Below, in pieces: positions 28,159 through 37,381 of a DNA stretch of 64,000 nucleotides (within the stretch, counting starts at the first letter, position 1; each line of letters begins with the position of its first letter). The DNA is from Streptomyces anulatus. Its GTDB lineage: Bacteria > Actinomycetota > Actinomycetes > Streptomycetales > Streptomycetaceae. The notes beneath the pieces are model-generated. The model was given only the letters and a program-made list of their open reading frames with translations. It searched no databases and had not been told where the DNA came from. The stretch covers positions 754,528-818,527 of the forward strand of contig NZ_BMVK01000002.1 in the NCBI RefSeq assembly GCF_014650675.1. The letters are read 5' to 3'. A program made the translations under genes and the position numbers.

Positions 28159-29388
28159 TCAGCCCATCACCCGGAAGCCCGCCGCCCGCAGCGCCGCCTC
28201 GACCTCCGCGCAGTGCTGCGGCCCCTTCGTCTCCAGGTGCAGGTCGACCTCCGCCTCGGTCAGACCGAGGCGCGGATCGGTGCGCACATGGCTGATGTCG
28301 AGGACGTTGGCGTCGGCCACGGTCAGCGCGGCCAGCAGGGCGGCCAGCGCTCCCGGGCGGTCGGTCAGACGCAGCCGCAGGCTCAGGTAGCGGCCCGCGG
28401 CGGACATTCCGTGCCGCAGGATGCGCTGCATCAGCAGGGGGTCGACGTTGCCGCCGGACAGCACGGCCACCACCGGCCCCCGGAACGCCTTCGGGTCGCT
28501 GAGCAGCGCGGCCACCGGGCTGGCCCCGGCCGGCTCCACGACCAGCTTGGCCCGCTCCAGGCAGAGCAGCAGCGCACTGGACAGCTCGTCCTCGGTGACC
28601 GTGCGGACCTCGTCGACCAGCTCCTCGATCAGTGCGAACGGTACGTCGCCGGGGCGGCCCACCTTGATGCCGTCGGCCATCGTGGCCGGGGAGTCGAGCG
28701 AGACGGGGTGCCCGGCGGCCAGGGAGGGCGGGTAGCAGGCGGCGCCCTCGGCCTGGACGCCGACGATCCGGACGTCGGGGCGCAGGGCCTTCACCGCGAC
28801 GGCGACGCCCGCGGCGAAACCGCCGCCGCCGATGCCGAGGACGATCGTGCGGACCTCGGGGCACTGCTCCAGGATCTCCAGCCCGACGGTGCCCTGGCCC
28901 GCGATGATGTCGGGGTGGTCGAAGGGGTGGATGAAGACCGCGCCGGTCTCCTCCGCGTACCGCTGGGCCGCGGCGAGGGTCTCGTCGACGACCTGGCCGT
29001 GCAGCCGCACCTCGGCCCCGTACTCCCGGGTCGCGGCGACCTTGGGCAGGGGCGCCCCGACGGGCATGAAGACCGTGGAGCGCACGCCGAGGAGGGACGA
29101 GGCGAGGGCGACGCCCTGGGCGTGGTTCCCGGCGCTGGCGGCGACCACCCCGGCCGCCCGTTCCACCGGGGTGAGGCCGGAGATCCGGACGTAGGCGCCG
29201 CGCAGCTTGAAGGAGCCGGTGCGCTGGAGGTTCTCGCACTTGAGGTGGACCGGGGAGCCGACCAGCTCGGTCAGATGACGGCTTCCCTCCAGGGCGGTCA
29301 CCCTCGCCACCCCCGACAGCATTTTCTGTGCGCCCCGGACGTCGTCGAGGATCAGGGCCGGGTGGGGGGCGGTCGTGCGGAAGCTCAT
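28159..29388 (-). CDS. ilvA: Threonine ammonia-lyase
   Basis: A 409-residue PLP enzyme converting threonine to 2-oxobutanoate and ammonia, feeding isoleucine synthesis or threonine breakdown. It shows the PLP lysine in SFKLRGAY, the glycine-rich phosphate loop (GIGGGGFA) and the conserved SAGNHAQG segment. The C-terminus holds a single ACT domain (about residues 330-409, SLRLRLTDRPGALAALL), which suggests allosteric control. Its single-ACT length matches catabolic/short biosynthetic forms rather than E. coli IlvA. No strong ribosome site precedes the ATG at 29388. Confidence 0.9.
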   Translation of the reverse strand: MSFRTTAPHPALILDDVRGAQKMLSGVARVTALEGSRHLTELVGSPVHLKCENLQRTGSFKLRGAYVRISGLTPVERAAGVVAASAGNHAQGVALASSLLGVRSTVFMPVGAPLPKVAATREYGAEVRLHGQVVDETLAAAQRYAEETGAVFIHPFDHPDIIAGQGTVGLEILEQCPEVRTIVLGIGGGGFAAGVAVAVKALRPDVRIVGVQAEGAACYPPSLAAGHPVSLDSPATMADGIKVGRPGDVPFALIEELVDEVRTVTEDELSSALLLCLERAKLVVEPAGASPVAALLSDPKAFRGPVVAVLSGGNVDPLLMQRILRHGMSAAGRYLSLRLRLTDRPGALAALLAALTVADANVLDISHVRTDPRLGLTEAEVDLHLETKGPQHCAEVEAALRAAGFRVMG

Positions 29389-29545
29389 GTCCGCAAGTCT
29401 TGCAGCTCGGACACCGCTCGGCAGACTTGTCTCATGGGGGCCTGCGGTGGTGTCCGCAGGTTTGTGCGGCACTGGTACGCGTTGCCCCGGGGCCGCGTAC
29501 TCTGTCCCCCACCCACCCGACACCGCACGAAGAGAGCCCCCGGCC

Positions 29546-30076
29546 ATGCCCCCTCAGGACATGACGACTGCTGCGTCTCCTTCCGGGGGCGCCGTCCCCG
29601 AACACCCGGGCCCCGACCGCCTGCTGGACTCGCTCCAGCACCAGGTGGCGGTCTTCGCCCGACGTGCCGAGCAGACCCGCCTCGGCGGTGTCGGCCAGGT
29701 CCGCAACTCGATGGACCGGGCGGCGTATCTGCTGCTGAACCGGCTGGACCGGGAAGGTCCGATGGGCGTCAAGGCGCTGGCTGCCGGGATGGGCATCGAC
29801 TCCTCGACGGTGACGCGGCAGGTCGCGCCGCTCGTCGACACCGGTCTGGTCAAGCGCACCTCGCACCCGGAGGACGGCAGGGCCGTGGTGCTCCAGCTCT
29901 CGCCGCGCGGCCAGGCCCGCCTCGACGAGGTCCGGGCCTCGCGGCGCGAGCTGATGTCCCAGGTGACGGACGGCTGGTCGCAGGAGGAGCGGGACACGTT
30001 CTGCGCCCTGCTCACCCGGTTCAACTCCTCCCTCGCCGCCCGGCAGGCGGCGCACCACCCGCCGCAGTCCGACTGA
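29546..30076 (+). CDS. MarR family transcriptional regulator
   Basis: A 176-residue MarR-type winged-helix regulator. The DNA-binding helices lie near residues 70-105 (KALAAGMGIDSSTVTRQVAPLVDTGLVKR), followed by the wing (HPEDGRAVVLQLSPRG). It is divergent from ilvA across 157 nt and could regulate it or itself. A TACTCT -10-like box lies at 29498-29503. Confidence 0.88.
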   Translation: MPPQDMTTAASPSGGAVPEHPGPDRLLDSLQHQVAVFARRAEQTRLGGVGQVRNSMDRAAYLLLNRLDREGPMGVKALAAGMGIDSSTVTRQVAPLVDTGLVKRTSHPEDGRAVVLQLSPRGQARLDEVRASRRELMSQVTDGWSQEERDTFCALLTRFNSSLAARQAAHHPPQSD

Positions 30077-30129
30077 CGACGAGAGCGCCGCGTCCGGCCT
30101 CTTGACCGGGGCGGTGCGCCGGGGCTCGT

Positions 30130-30663
30130 ATGTGGTCCATGGCAGAGCGGGCGACCCACCGGGACCGGCTCCGCGCCCTGGAGTTCGAGGCCTTCGTGGC
30201 GGGCGCGGGCGGACGCCTGCTGCACACGGCGACGCTGCTCACCGGCGAACCGTCGCACCCGCCGGGCGCGTATCCGCGGGCCGAGCGGCTGCTGTACGAG
30301 GCGCTCGCCCGTACGTACGCCGACTGGGACCGGCTGCACGGCGGCGACCCCTACGACCGGGCCCGCCGGGAGCTGGCCCTCCGGTTCGCCCGGGAGGCCC
30401 GGCGCCACCAGCGGCCGCGCGGCGGTCTGCTGGACCGGCTGACGCCCGTCGAGCGGCTCGTTCTCGTCCTGCGGATGTACGAGGAGGTCGGCGAGGAACA
30501 GACGGCAGCGCTGCTCGGGCTGCCGGCCGACCGGGTCCGCGCGGTCACCGCCCGGGCGGTGGCGACGCTGCGCGCGGGTGGGCGGCGGCCCGGGGCGGCG
30601 CCCACCGCCCCGCACGGTACGGCCGGGCCGCGGCCGGCCCCGGACTCCCGGGCGACACCGTGA
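30130..30663 (+). CDS. Sigma-70 region 4 protein (sigma-like)
   Basis: A 177-residue protein. The C-terminal half has a sigma region 4-like helix-turn-helix (LTPVERLVLVLRMYEEVGEEQTAALLGL..., about residues 103-150). The N-terminal part corresponds in position to region 2 but lacks recognisable -10-binding residues. It may be a degenerate ECF-type factor or a sigma-derived regulator. The start may be 30130 or 30139. The stop overlaps the next GTG, so it is coupled to a small membrane protein, as sigma/anti-sigma pairs are. Confidence 0.7.
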   Translation: MWSMAERATHRDRLRALEFEAFVAGAGGRLLHTATLLTGEPSHPPGAYPRAERLLYEALARTYADWDRLHGGDPYDRARRELALRFAREARRHQRPRGGLLDRLTPVERLVLVLRMYEEVGEEQTAALLGLPADRVRAVTARAVATLRAGGRRPGAAPTAPHGTAGPRPAPDSRATP

Positions 30664-30917
30664 GCGCCGGCCGCCGGGACCCGCGCGAGGAGCAGGTCCG
30701 CCGCATGCTGGACGGCCCGCACCCGGCCCTGCCGCCGGACCTGGCCGCGCGGGCGGTCCGGCGCGGCGGACGGCGCCTGCGGCAGCGCCGGGCGGTACAA
30801 CGGACGGCGGGCTGGCTGCTGGCGGTGGTGCTCGCGGTGTTCCTCGTCTGGGTCGGGGTCGAGCAGCCGTGGGCGACCGAGCCCGCGCAGGTCACTCCGC
30901 CGTTGGAGGGCTGGTGA
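30660..30917 (+). CDS. Small membrane protein paired with sigma-like gene
   Basis: An 85-residue protein beginning at GTG 30660 in a GTGA overlap with the sigma-like gene. Residues 1-50 are cytoplasmic and Arg-rich, residues about 54-72 form one transmembrane helix, and about 15 residues lie outside. The arrangement resembles a minimal membrane anti-sigma factor, but the cytoplasmic part has no zinc-binding HxxxCxxC motif. Role inferred from position only. Confidence 0.6.
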   Translation: MSAGRRDPREEQVRRMLDGPHPALPPDLAARAVRRGGRRLRQRRAVQRTAGWLLAVVLAVFLVWVGVEQPWATEPAQVTPPLEGW

Positions 30918-30921
30918 GCCG

Positions 30922-30951
30922 TTGGGGTCCGCCCCCCTGCGGGCCTACGCT
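30922..30951 (+). promoter_or_regulatory. Promoter of DUF1059 gene
   Basis: TTGGGG and TACGCT separated by 18 nt, ending 37 nt before the ATG at 30989, with GAGGAGG between. Confidence 0.5.
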
Positions 30952-30988
30952 GGAGGGGTCGGTCGTCGAACGAGCCGAGGAGGCCGTG

Positions 30989-31180
30989 ATGACGAGGAAG
31001 ATCGCTGACTGCCGCAAGTATCCGAGCGAGATGAACTGCACCCTCACCATCGCCGGTGAGGAGGACGAGGTCGTCCGGGCCGCGAGCGAGCACGCCGCGT
31101 CGGTCCATGGACACGAGAACAATCCCGAACTGCGTGAGCAGATCAGGGGCATGCTGGAGGACGAGAGGGTGAGCGTCTGA
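30989..31180 (+). CDS. DUF1059 small protein
   Basis: A 63-residue protein of the DUF1059 family. The family pattern is visible: DCRKYPSEMNCTLTIAGEEDEVVRAASEHAASVHG, with Cys8 and Cys17-like positions. Members are small soluble proteins of unknown function. Good GAGGAGG ribosome site. It has its own promoter and ends at a bidirectional terminator. Confidence 0.85.
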   Translation: MTRKIADCRKYPSEMNCTLTIAGEEDEVVRAASEHAASVHGHENNPELREQIRGMLEDERVSV

Positions 31181-31186
31181 ACGTGC

Positions 31187-31216
31187 GGGGCGCCCACCGG
31201 TTCCGGCGGGCGCCCC
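31187..31216. terminator. Bidirectional terminator, DUF1059/metB
   Basis: A perfect 9-bp stem (GGGGCGCCC) enclosing a second short stem (CCGG/CCGG) between convergent genes. Confidence 0.7.
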
Positions 31217-31243
31217 TGGTGTTCCGTGCTCAGGGCTCCGGGA

Positions 31244-32389
31244 TCAGCCCAGTGCCTGGGTGAGGTCGGCGATCAGGTCGTCGCCGTTCTCGATGCCGAC
31301 GGAGAGCCGGACCAGGTCGGCCGGGACCTCCAGCGGGGAGCCCGCGGCGGAGGCGTGCGTCATCCGGCCCGGGTGCTCCAGGAGGGACTCCACCCCGCCG
31401 AGGGACTCGCCGAGCGTGAAGAGCTTCGCCCGGTTGCAGACCTCGACCGCCGCCTCCTCGCCGCCCGCGACGCGGAAGGACACCATGCCGCCGAAGGCCT
31501 TCATCTGCTTGGCGGCGACCTCGTGGCCGGGGTGCTCGGGCAGGCCCGGGTAGAGGACCTGGGAGACCTTGGGGTGCCGGGTCAGCAGGTCGGCGACCTT
31601 GGTCGCGTTCTCGGTGTGCCGGTCCATGCGGACGGCGAGGGTCTTGATGCCGCGCAGCACGAGCCAGGCGTCGAAGGGTCCGGCGACCGCGCCCATGGCG
31701 TTCTGGTGGTACGCCAGTTCCTCGGCGAGCTCCGGGTCGCTGACGACGAGCGCGCCGCCGACGACGTCGGAGTGGCCGCCCATGTACTTCGTGGTGGAGT
31801 GCACGACGACGTCCGCGCCGAGCGCGAGGGGCTGCTGCAGGTAGGGGGAGGCGAACGTGTTGTCGACGACGAGGCGGGCCCCGGCCTGCCGCGCGACCTG
31901 CGCCACGGCGGCGATGTCGGTGATGCCGAGCAGCGGGTTGGACGGGGTCTCCACCCAGATCGCCTTGGTGCGCGGGGTGAGCGCGGCCCGTACGGCGGCC
32001 ACGTCCGAGGTGTCGGCCACCGAGAACTCCACGCCCCACCGCGAGGCGACCTTCGCGAACAGCCGGAACGTGCCGCCGTAGGCGTCGTTCGGGATGACCA
32101 CGTGGTCGCCGGGGGTCAGCAGCGTACGCAGGAGGCAGTCCTCGGCGGCGAGGCCGGAGGCGAAGGCGAGGCCGCGGCGGCCGCCTTCGAGGGCCGCGAG
32201 GTTCTCCTCCAGCGCGGTGCGGGTCGGGTTGGCGCTGCGGCTGTACTCGTAGCCGCCGCGCAGTCCGCCCACGCCGTCCTGCTTGTACGTGGAGACCTGG
32301 TAGATCGGCGGAACCACCGCGCCGGTGAGGGGGTCGGCGGTGTTCCCCGCGTGGATGGCGAGGGTTTCGAAGCTGTGCTGGTCGCTCAT
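31244..32389 (-). CDS. metB: Cystathionine gamma-synthase family PLP enzyme
   Basis: A 381-residue Cys/Met-metabolism PLP enzyme. The PLP lysine lies in STTKYMGGHSD and the cofactor loop in ASGLAAEDCLLRTLL. The N-terminal ETLAIHAGN and the YEYSRSANPTR motif are those of cystathionine gamma-synthases. The family includes cystathionine gamma-lyases that cannot be told apart by sequence alone, so the direction (trans-sulfuration or reverse) is uncertain. The ATG at 32389 lies 8 nt after a TACGCT -10 box. Confidence 0.9.
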   Translation of the reverse strand: MSDQHSFETLAIHAGNTADPLTGAVVPPIYQVSTYKQDGVGGLRGGYEYSRSANPTRTALEENLAALEGGRRGLAFASGLAAEDCLLRTLLTPGDHVVIPNDAYGGTFRLFAKVASRWGVEFSVADTSDVAAVRAALTPRTKAIWVETPSNPLLGITDIAAVAQVARQAGARLVVDNTFASPYLQQPLALGADVVVHSTTKYMGGHSDVVGGALVVSDPELAEELAYHQNAMGAVAGPFDAWLVLRGIKTLAVRMDRHTENATKVADLLTRHPKVSQVLYPGLPEHPGHEVAAKQMKAFGGMVSFRVAGGEEAAVEVCNRAKLFTLGESLGGVESLLEHPGRMTHASAAGSPLEVPADLVRLSVGIENGDDLIADLTQALG

Positions 32390-32397
32390 GAGGCCCG

Positions 32398-32403
32398 AGC
32401 GTA
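32398..32403 (-). promoter_or_regulatory. -10 box of metB, near-leaderless
   Basis: TACGCT on the minus strand, 8 nt before the ATG of metB. It shares a 67-nt divergent region with the promoter of the next gene. Confidence 0.55.
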
Positions 32404-32444
32404 GTTCCTGGCGGAGGCCCTTACCGGCCACTCGCCGCTCCGGG

Positions 32445-32450
32445 GACAAT
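32445..32450 (+). promoter_or_regulatory. -10 box of the helical-repeat gene, leaderless
   Basis: GACAAT, one base from TACAAT, 6 nt before the ATG at 32457. Confidence 0.4.
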
Positions 32451-32456
32451 GGAGCC

Positions 32457-33560
32457 ATGGAGATTCTGTTGTTCCTGCTCGCGATGTGCCTGTTCGCGGC
32501 GGTCGTAGGCCCCTGGGTCATGCGCCGCCGGGGCGGTATCCGCCAGGTCGCCCCCGGTTCGCCGGACGCCGCCGATCCGGACACGTACGGCTTCGCCCGC
32601 CAGGAGGAGCTGGACGTCCGGATGCCCGGCCCCGACCAGGACCTCCTGGACGTGCTCGACGTCGTCCAGGGCACCCAGGACTGGCGGGCGGCCTCCCAGC
32701 TGCTCGCGGGGACGCCGAAGGAGGGCGAGGTCCGCTGGCAGCGGATCCAGGCCTTCGCGGGCGCGGCCTCGCTGGAGCTGGCGCAGCGGCCCGGGGTGGG
32801 CGGCGCGTGGCTGCGGACCTGGCGCGCGGAGTCCCCGAAGGACGCGGGCGGGGCGGCGGTGCACGCGGAGTTCCTGGTGCAGCAGGCGTGGCGGTCCTCG
32901 TCGGCGGGGAGCGACGACTTCCGGATTATTCTGGAGGAGGCCCGCACGGTCTGCGGCGAGGCGGCCCTCCTGGCGCCGGGCGACCCCGTCCCGTACATCG
33001 TGGAGCTGGCGGTGGCCCGGGGGCTCGGCTACACCCCCGAGCAGTTCGACCAGCTCTGGGCGAAGATCATCGACCGGGCTCCGGCCCATATGGGCGCGCA
33101 TATCGCGGCGTTGCACTTCCACTCCGAGAGGTGGCACGGCTCGCGCGCGGAGGCCGACGCCTTCGCCACGGCCGCCGCCGCGCGCGCCCCGCAGGGCTCG
33201 CTGCTCGCGGCGCTGCCGCTGTTCGCGGTGTACGAGCACCTGCCGGAGGTCAACCTCGTGCAGGGCTTCTACCGGGGCCAGGTGGTGACCAAGGCGGTCG
33301 AGGGCGCGATGTTCGCGGTGCACGCGGCGCGGTCGGACGATCCGATGCTGGCCCATGTCCGCCATCTGCTGGTGCTGTTCCTGGTCCACATGGAGCGCTG
33401 GTCGGAGGCGATGCACCAGCTGATCCGGATCGACGGCCACGTGGGCGCGCTGCCGTGGACGGCGGACGCGGACCCGGCCGCGCAGTACACGGTCTACCGG
33501 GCGCTGGCGGTCGCCGGCTACGAGGCGAACGGCGGCAGCCCGGCGACGCTGCCGCACTGA
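32457..33560 (+). CDS. Membrane-anchored hypothetical protein with helical repeats
   Basis: A 367-residue protein. A single N-terminal transmembrane helix (about residues 2-20) is followed by a largely helical cytoplasmic body that looks like a degenerate TPR-type solenoid (paired helices near WRAASQLLAG, AEFLVQQAWRSS, MLAHVRHLLVLFLVHMERW). No catalytic motif is recognised. Divergent from metB. It is probably a scaffold-like membrane protein; no function is known to me. Confidence 0.78.
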   Translation: MEILLFLLAMCLFAAVVGPWVMRRRGGIRQVAPGSPDAADPDTYGFARQEELDVRMPGPDQDLLDVLDVVQGTQDWRAASQLLAGTPKEGEVRWQRIQAFAGAASLELAQRPGVGGAWLRTWRAESPKDAGGAAVHAEFLVQQAWRSSSAGSDDFRIILEEARTVCGEAALLAPGDPVPYIVELAVARGLGYTPEQFDQLWAKIIDRAPAHMGAHIAALHFHSERWHGSRAEADAFATAAAARAPQGSLLAALPLFAVYEHLPEVNLVQGFYRGQVVTKAVEGAMFAVHAARSDDPMLAHVRHLLVLFLVHMERWSEAMHQLIRIDGHVGALPWTADADPAAQYTVYRALAVAGYEANGGSPATLPH

Positions 33561-33574
33561 TCTCCGTACGGGGA

Positions 33575-34804
33575 TCACGTCCTGGCGGGCGCGGGCGCGG
33601 GTTCAGGCGCGGGTGCGGGGGCCCGGCCTGCCGCCGTGGTCACCAGCGCACCGGCCACGAGAGCCGCGCCCGTCCCCATGACCGCCGTGACGCCGACGCG
33701 GTCCGCGACCAGTCCGCCGGCCAGCGCCCCGAGCGCGATGGCTCCGTTGAACACCCCGACGAACAGCGAGGAGGCGGCCTCGCGGGCGTCGGGGGCGGCG
33801 AGCAGCACCCAGGTCTGCGTGGCCACCGAGACACCGCCGTAGCCGAGGCCCCAGACCGCCATCAGTACGGCTGCGAGGGCGGGGGAACCGCCCAGCCACG
33901 GCAGAGCGGCCACGGTGGGCGCCAGGACCGTGCCGATCACCAGCAGCGTCGTGCGCGGTGAGCGGGCGGCTCCGGCCCCGGCGAGGAAGTTCCCGGCCAC
34001 TCCGGCGATTCCGTACACCAGGAGCAGGGCGCCGATCGTGCCCGCTCCGACGCCGGTGACGTCCTCCAGGACCGGCCTGACGTAGGTGTACGCGGCGAAG
34101 TGCCCGGTGACGAGGAGGCCGACGACGAGGAGACCGGTGCGCAGCCGGGGGTCGCGGGTCAGCCGCAGCACCCCGCCGAGCGGAACCGTGCGCTCGGCGG
34201 GCAGCCGGGGCAGCAGGAGCGCCGCCGCGACCAGCACCACGGCCCCGAGCCCGGCGGCCGCCAGGAACGCGGCGCGCCAGCCCGCGAGGGCGCCGAGGTA
34301 CGTTCCGGCGGGGACGCCCAGGACGGACGCCACGGCGATGCCGCTGAAGACCAGGGAGGTGGCGGCGCCGGCGGACTTCGCCGGGACCAGGCGCACCGCG
34401 AGCCCCGCCGCGACGGCCCAGACGCCGCCCATGCCGATGCCGACCAGGACGCGGGCGACGACCATGGTCCCGAAGTCCGGCGCCCAGGCCGCACCGAGGT
34501 TGCCGACGACCAGCACCGCGACCAGCACGCACAGGGCCGTACGCCGGTCGGCGCGGCCGAGCAGCGGGACGAGGGCGGGGGCCGAGAGGGCCGCGACGAG
34601 GCCGGTGATGGTCAGCGTCAGACCGGCCACGCCCTCCGGGACGCCGAGCGAGCGGCCCATCGGCGTGAGCAGCCCGACGGGCAGCATCTCGGACGTGACC
34701 ACCGTGAACGTGCCGAGCGCGAGGGCCGCCACACCCGGCCAGCCGTTGCGGGAGGGCGCCGGGCGGGCGGCCCGGGCTGCTGAGGATTCCTGAACCTGCG
34801 TCAT
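33575..34804 (-). CDS. MFS transporter
   Basis: A 409-residue major facilitator superfamily exporter with 12 predicted transmembrane helices. It belongs to the DHA1/AraJ-Cmx-like group, with the motif A-like segment between helices 2 and 3 (PLLGRADRRTALCVLVAV) and a drug-exporter type N-terminus (VVTSEMLPVGLLTPMGRSLG). It is divergent from a LysR regulator, with an inverted repeat between them, so it is probably LysR-controlled. The substrate is unknown. Confidence 0.88.
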   Translation of the reverse strand: MTQVQESSAARAARPAPSRNGWPGVAALALGTFTVVTSEMLPVGLLTPMGRSLGVPEGVAGLTLTITGLVAALSAPALVPLLGRADRRTALCVLVAVLVVGNLGAAWAPDFGTMVVARVLVGIGMGGVWAVAAGLAVRLVPAKSAGAATSLVFSGIAVASVLGVPAGTYLGALAGWRAAFLAAAGLGAVVLVAAALLLPRLPAERTVPLGGVLRLTRDPRLRTGLLVVGLLVTGHFAAYTYVRPVLEDVTGVGAGTIGALLLVYGIAGVAGNFLAGAGAARSPRTTLLVIGTVLAPTVAALPWLGGSPALAAVLMAVWGLGYGGVSVATQTWVLLAAPDAREAASSLFVGVFNGAIALGALAGGLVADRVGVTAVMGTGAALVAGALVTTAAGRAPAPAPEPAPAPART

Positions 34805-34848
34805 GTCCCCAGCCAATCGGGGGCGGGGGCCGGGAACAACGGCCGAAC

Positions 34849-34866
34849 CCTCATCCTTCTATGAGG
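34849..34866. promoter_or_regulatory. LysR-type operator candidate
   Basis: Perfect 6-bp arms CCTCAT and ATGAGG separated by 6 nt, lying in the 109-nt divergent region between the MFS and LysR genes. Spacing fits a LysR-type box. Confidence 0.5.
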
Positions 34867-34913
34867 TGGACTCATCGATCCGGAGCTGATCCGGGCCAGG
34901 AAAGCGGGGCCGC

Positions 34914-35813
34914 ATGAGCAACCCGGAGATCCGGGAGCTGGAGGCGTTCCTCGCGCTGGCCGAGGAGCTGCACTTCGGCCGGGCCGGAGAGCGGCTCTTT
35001 CTCTCGCAGAGCCGGATCAGCCAACTGCTGCGGGCCCTGGAGAGCAGGATCGGCGGCCGGCTGGTCGACCGCACGAGCCGCCGGGTCCGGCTCACCCCGC
35101 TCGGCGAACAGCTCCACGCGGGTCTGCGTCCCGCCTTCGACGCGATCGTCGCGACGATCGACGAGGTGCGGGAGGTGGCACGGGGCGTCGGCGGCGTGTT
35201 CCGCGTCGGTTTCCAGGGGACGGCGAACGACCCGTTCATGCGGGCGGTCACGGCCTTCCGGGACGGGCACCCCGACTGCGCCGCCGAGATCGTGGAGATC
35301 CCGCTCTCCGACCCGTTCGGCGCGGTGCACCGCGGGGAGGTGGACGCGGCGGTGGTGCTGATGCCGGTCCTGGACGACGCGCTGGTGCTCGGCCCGGTCT
35401 TCTCCGCCCGGCCGCTGACGCTCGCCGTCTCCGACCGGCACCCGTACGCGCGCCGCCCCGGCATCGACGCCGAGGACCTGGCGGGCTGCCCGCTCATCGG
35501 CGTCTCCGGGGCGGCCCCGGAGTACTGGCGGCTGGCCCAGGCCCCGGCCGTCACACCCGGCGGCCGCGCGATCCCGGCCGGGCCGGCGGTGAGCAGCCTG
35601 CAGGAGGGGTTGGCCCTGGTGCGGGCGGACCGGGGCGCGATGCTGCTGTGCGACCCGACGGCGGACTACTACGGCAGTCACGCGGTGGCCTTCGTCCCGG
35701 TGACCGGTCTCCCGGACTCGTCCCTCGCACTGGTGTGGCACCGGAACCACGAGACGGCCCGGACGCGGGGCTTCGCACGGGCACTGGCGTCCGCCGCCGC
35801 GTCCGCCGGATGA
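34914..35813 (+). CDS. LysR family transcriptional regulator
   Basis: A 299-residue LysR-type regulator. The N-terminal winged helix (residues 3-62, [30 protein letters not shown]) is followed by the linker helix and an effector domain with an LTPLGEQ junction. It probably controls the divergent MFS exporter. AGGAAAG upstream of the ATG. Confidence 0.92.
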   Translation: MSNPEIRELEAFLALAEELHFGRAGERLFLSQSRISQLLRALESRIGGRLVDRTSRRVRLTPLGEQLHAGLRPAFDAIVATIDEVREVARGVGGVFRVGFQGTANDPFMRAVTAFRDGHPDCAAEIVEIPLSDPFGAVHRGEVDAAVVLMPVLDDALVLGPVFSARPLTLAVSDRHPYARRPGIDAEDLAGCPLIGVSGAAPEYWRLAQAPAVTPGGRAIPAGPAVSSLQEGLALVRADRGAMLLCDPTADYYGSHAVAFVPVTGLPDSSLALVWHRNHETARTRGFARALASAAASAG

Positions 35814-35931
35814 ACGGCGGGGGCCGGTGGCGGGCACCCGGCCCCGCCCCTGCCCATGCCGCTGCCCCGGAATCCCGGTGGCCGCTCCCGTGTTGTACGT
35901 ACCGAACACCGACCCCCGGAGGAGCCCCCGC

Positions 35932-36597
35932 ATGTTCCTGAACCACCGCACCCCCGAGCTCCCCACCCCGGAGCAGGCCCTGCGCGGCCGCCCCGTCCCC
36001 GAATTCACCGTCCCCTCCCGCCACACGGTCCTCGGCAACCCCCTGGTGGGCCCGTATCCGGAGGGCCTGGAGGTGGCGGACTTCGCGCTGGGCTGTTTCT
36101 GGGGTGCCGAGCGGAAGTTCTGGCAGACCGAGGGCGTCTGGACGACGCTCGTGGGCTACCAGGGCGGCTACACGGAGAACCCCTCGTACGAGGAGGCCTG
36201 CTCGGGCCTGACCGGGCACACGGAGGCGGTACGCGTGGTCTTCGACCCGGCCGTCGTCCCGTACACGGAGCTGCTGAAGCTCTTCTGGGAGTCGCACAAC
36301 CCGACCCAGGGCTTCCGCCAGGGCAACGACGTGGGCACCCAGTACCGCTCCGCGATCTACACCCACTCCCCCGCCCAGGCAGCGGCCGCCGACGCCTCCC
36401 GCGAGGCGTACCAGAAGGTCCTGACGGCGTCGGGCCACAAGGAGATCACCACGGAGATCCTCCCGGCCGAGGGCCGCCCGTTCTGGCCGGCGGAGGCGTA
36501 CCACCAGCAGTACCTGGACAAGAACCCGGGCGGCTACTGCGGCATCGGCGGCACGGGCGTCTCCTGCCCGATCGGCGTGGCCCCGGTCGAGGGCTGA
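35932..36597 (+). CDS. msrA: Peptide-methionine (S)-S-oxide reductase
   Basis: A 221-residue MsrA that repairs the S epimer of methionine sulfoxide. The catalytic GCFWG motif is at about residues 54-58. The conserved GY-x-GG and [18 protein letters not shown] segments are intact, and a C-terminal resolving region ([16 protein letters not shown]) supplies recycling cysteines. The start has GGAGGAG upstream. Convergent with the TetR gene only 9 nt away. Confidence 0.96.
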   Translation: MFLNHRTPELPTPEQALRGRPVPEFTVPSRHTVLGNPLVGPYPEGLEVADFALGCFWGAERKFWQTEGVWTTLVGYQGGYTENPSYEEACSGLTGHTEAVRVVFDPAVVPYTELLKLFWESHNPTQGFRQGNDVGTQYRSAIYTHSPAQAAAADASREAYQKVLTASGHKEITTEILPAEGRPFWPAEAYHQQYLDKNPGGYCGIGGTGVSCPIGVAPVEG

Positions 36598-36606
36598 TCC
36601 CGGGCC

Positions 36607-37326
36607 CTACGGCTCCCCCTGGCCGAGCATCGCCGGAAGCAGCCGCCGCAGCAGCCGTACGAACAGGGCGTCCCGGTCGGCCGGGGGCGGTGCGCCCGCC
36701 GCGGTGAGGGCGGCGAGCAGGTGCGGGTGGCGGCCCTCGGCGGCGACTGCGGCCAGGTGGGCCGCCCGGCCGGCCGGGTCGCCGGTGGACGGGGCGCCGG
36801 CGGGCGTCGCGGCGGCCTCGCGGCGGGCGAAGAGGACCGCCAGGCCGCCGAGGAGGCCGATGGCCTCCAGCTTCTGCCCGGCGGTGCCCGGCGCGGGGGC
36901 CAGGATGCCGAGCGCGTGGTCGAGGTAGTCGATCGCGTGCGGGCCCAGCACCTCGCCGCGCCGGTCGTTCAGATCGGCGAGCCACGGGTGCCGGACGTGG
37001 GCGTCCCTGGACTGGAGGGCCAGGCCGACGAGATCGTCCAGCCAGTCGCCGCCGGTGGCCCCGGAGAGGTCCAGTTCGCCCGCGACCGCGTCCGCCATGA
37101 GGTCCAGCAGCTCGTCCCGGCTCCCCACGTAGCGGTAGAGCGAGGCGGGTCCCGTGCCCAGCCTCTGCGCGAGCGCGCGCATCGACACGGCCGCCAGTCC
37201 CTCCGCGTCGGCGAGGGCGAGGGCGGCCGCCGCGATCTGGGGACGGCTCCGTTCGGGTGCGGGTCCACGCGCGCCCCGCTCGGGGCGTGACCATACGGTC
37301 GTCGGCCGGGTCTCGCGATCGGCCAC
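36607..37326 (-). CDS. TetR family regulator
   Basis: A 239-residue TetR-type repressor. The helix-turn-helix spans about residues 30-75 (AAAALALADAEGLAAVSMRALAQRLGTGPASLYRYV). I chose GTG 37326 because GAAGGGAAGG lies upstream. The in-frame ATG at 37395 falls inside a perfect palindrome, which is better explained as an operator. The C-terminal domain is unassigned. It is divergent from an alpha/beta hydrolase and probably represses both. Confidence 0.85.
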   Translation of the reverse strand: MADRETRPTTVWSRPERGARGPAPERSRPQIAAAALALADAEGLAAVSMRALAQRLGTGPASLYRYVGSRDELLDLMADAVAGELDLSGATGGDWLDDLVGLALQSRDAHVRHPWLADLNDRRGEVLGPHAIDYLDHALGILAPAPGTAGQKLEAIGLLGGLAVLFARREAAATPAGAPSTGDPAGRAAHLAAVAAEGRHPHLLAALTAAGAPPPADRDALFVRLLRRLLPAMLGQGEP

Positions 37327-37381
37327 GGGCCGCCACCTTCCCTTCAGGTCCCCGTCCGGGGTCCGGAACTGGCTGTAGTCT

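Noticed and set aside
26971..30105. Open frame of about 1040 codons on the plus strand
   Set aside because: Antisense to the ABC ATPase and ilvA genes, which have complete motifs; shadow frame.
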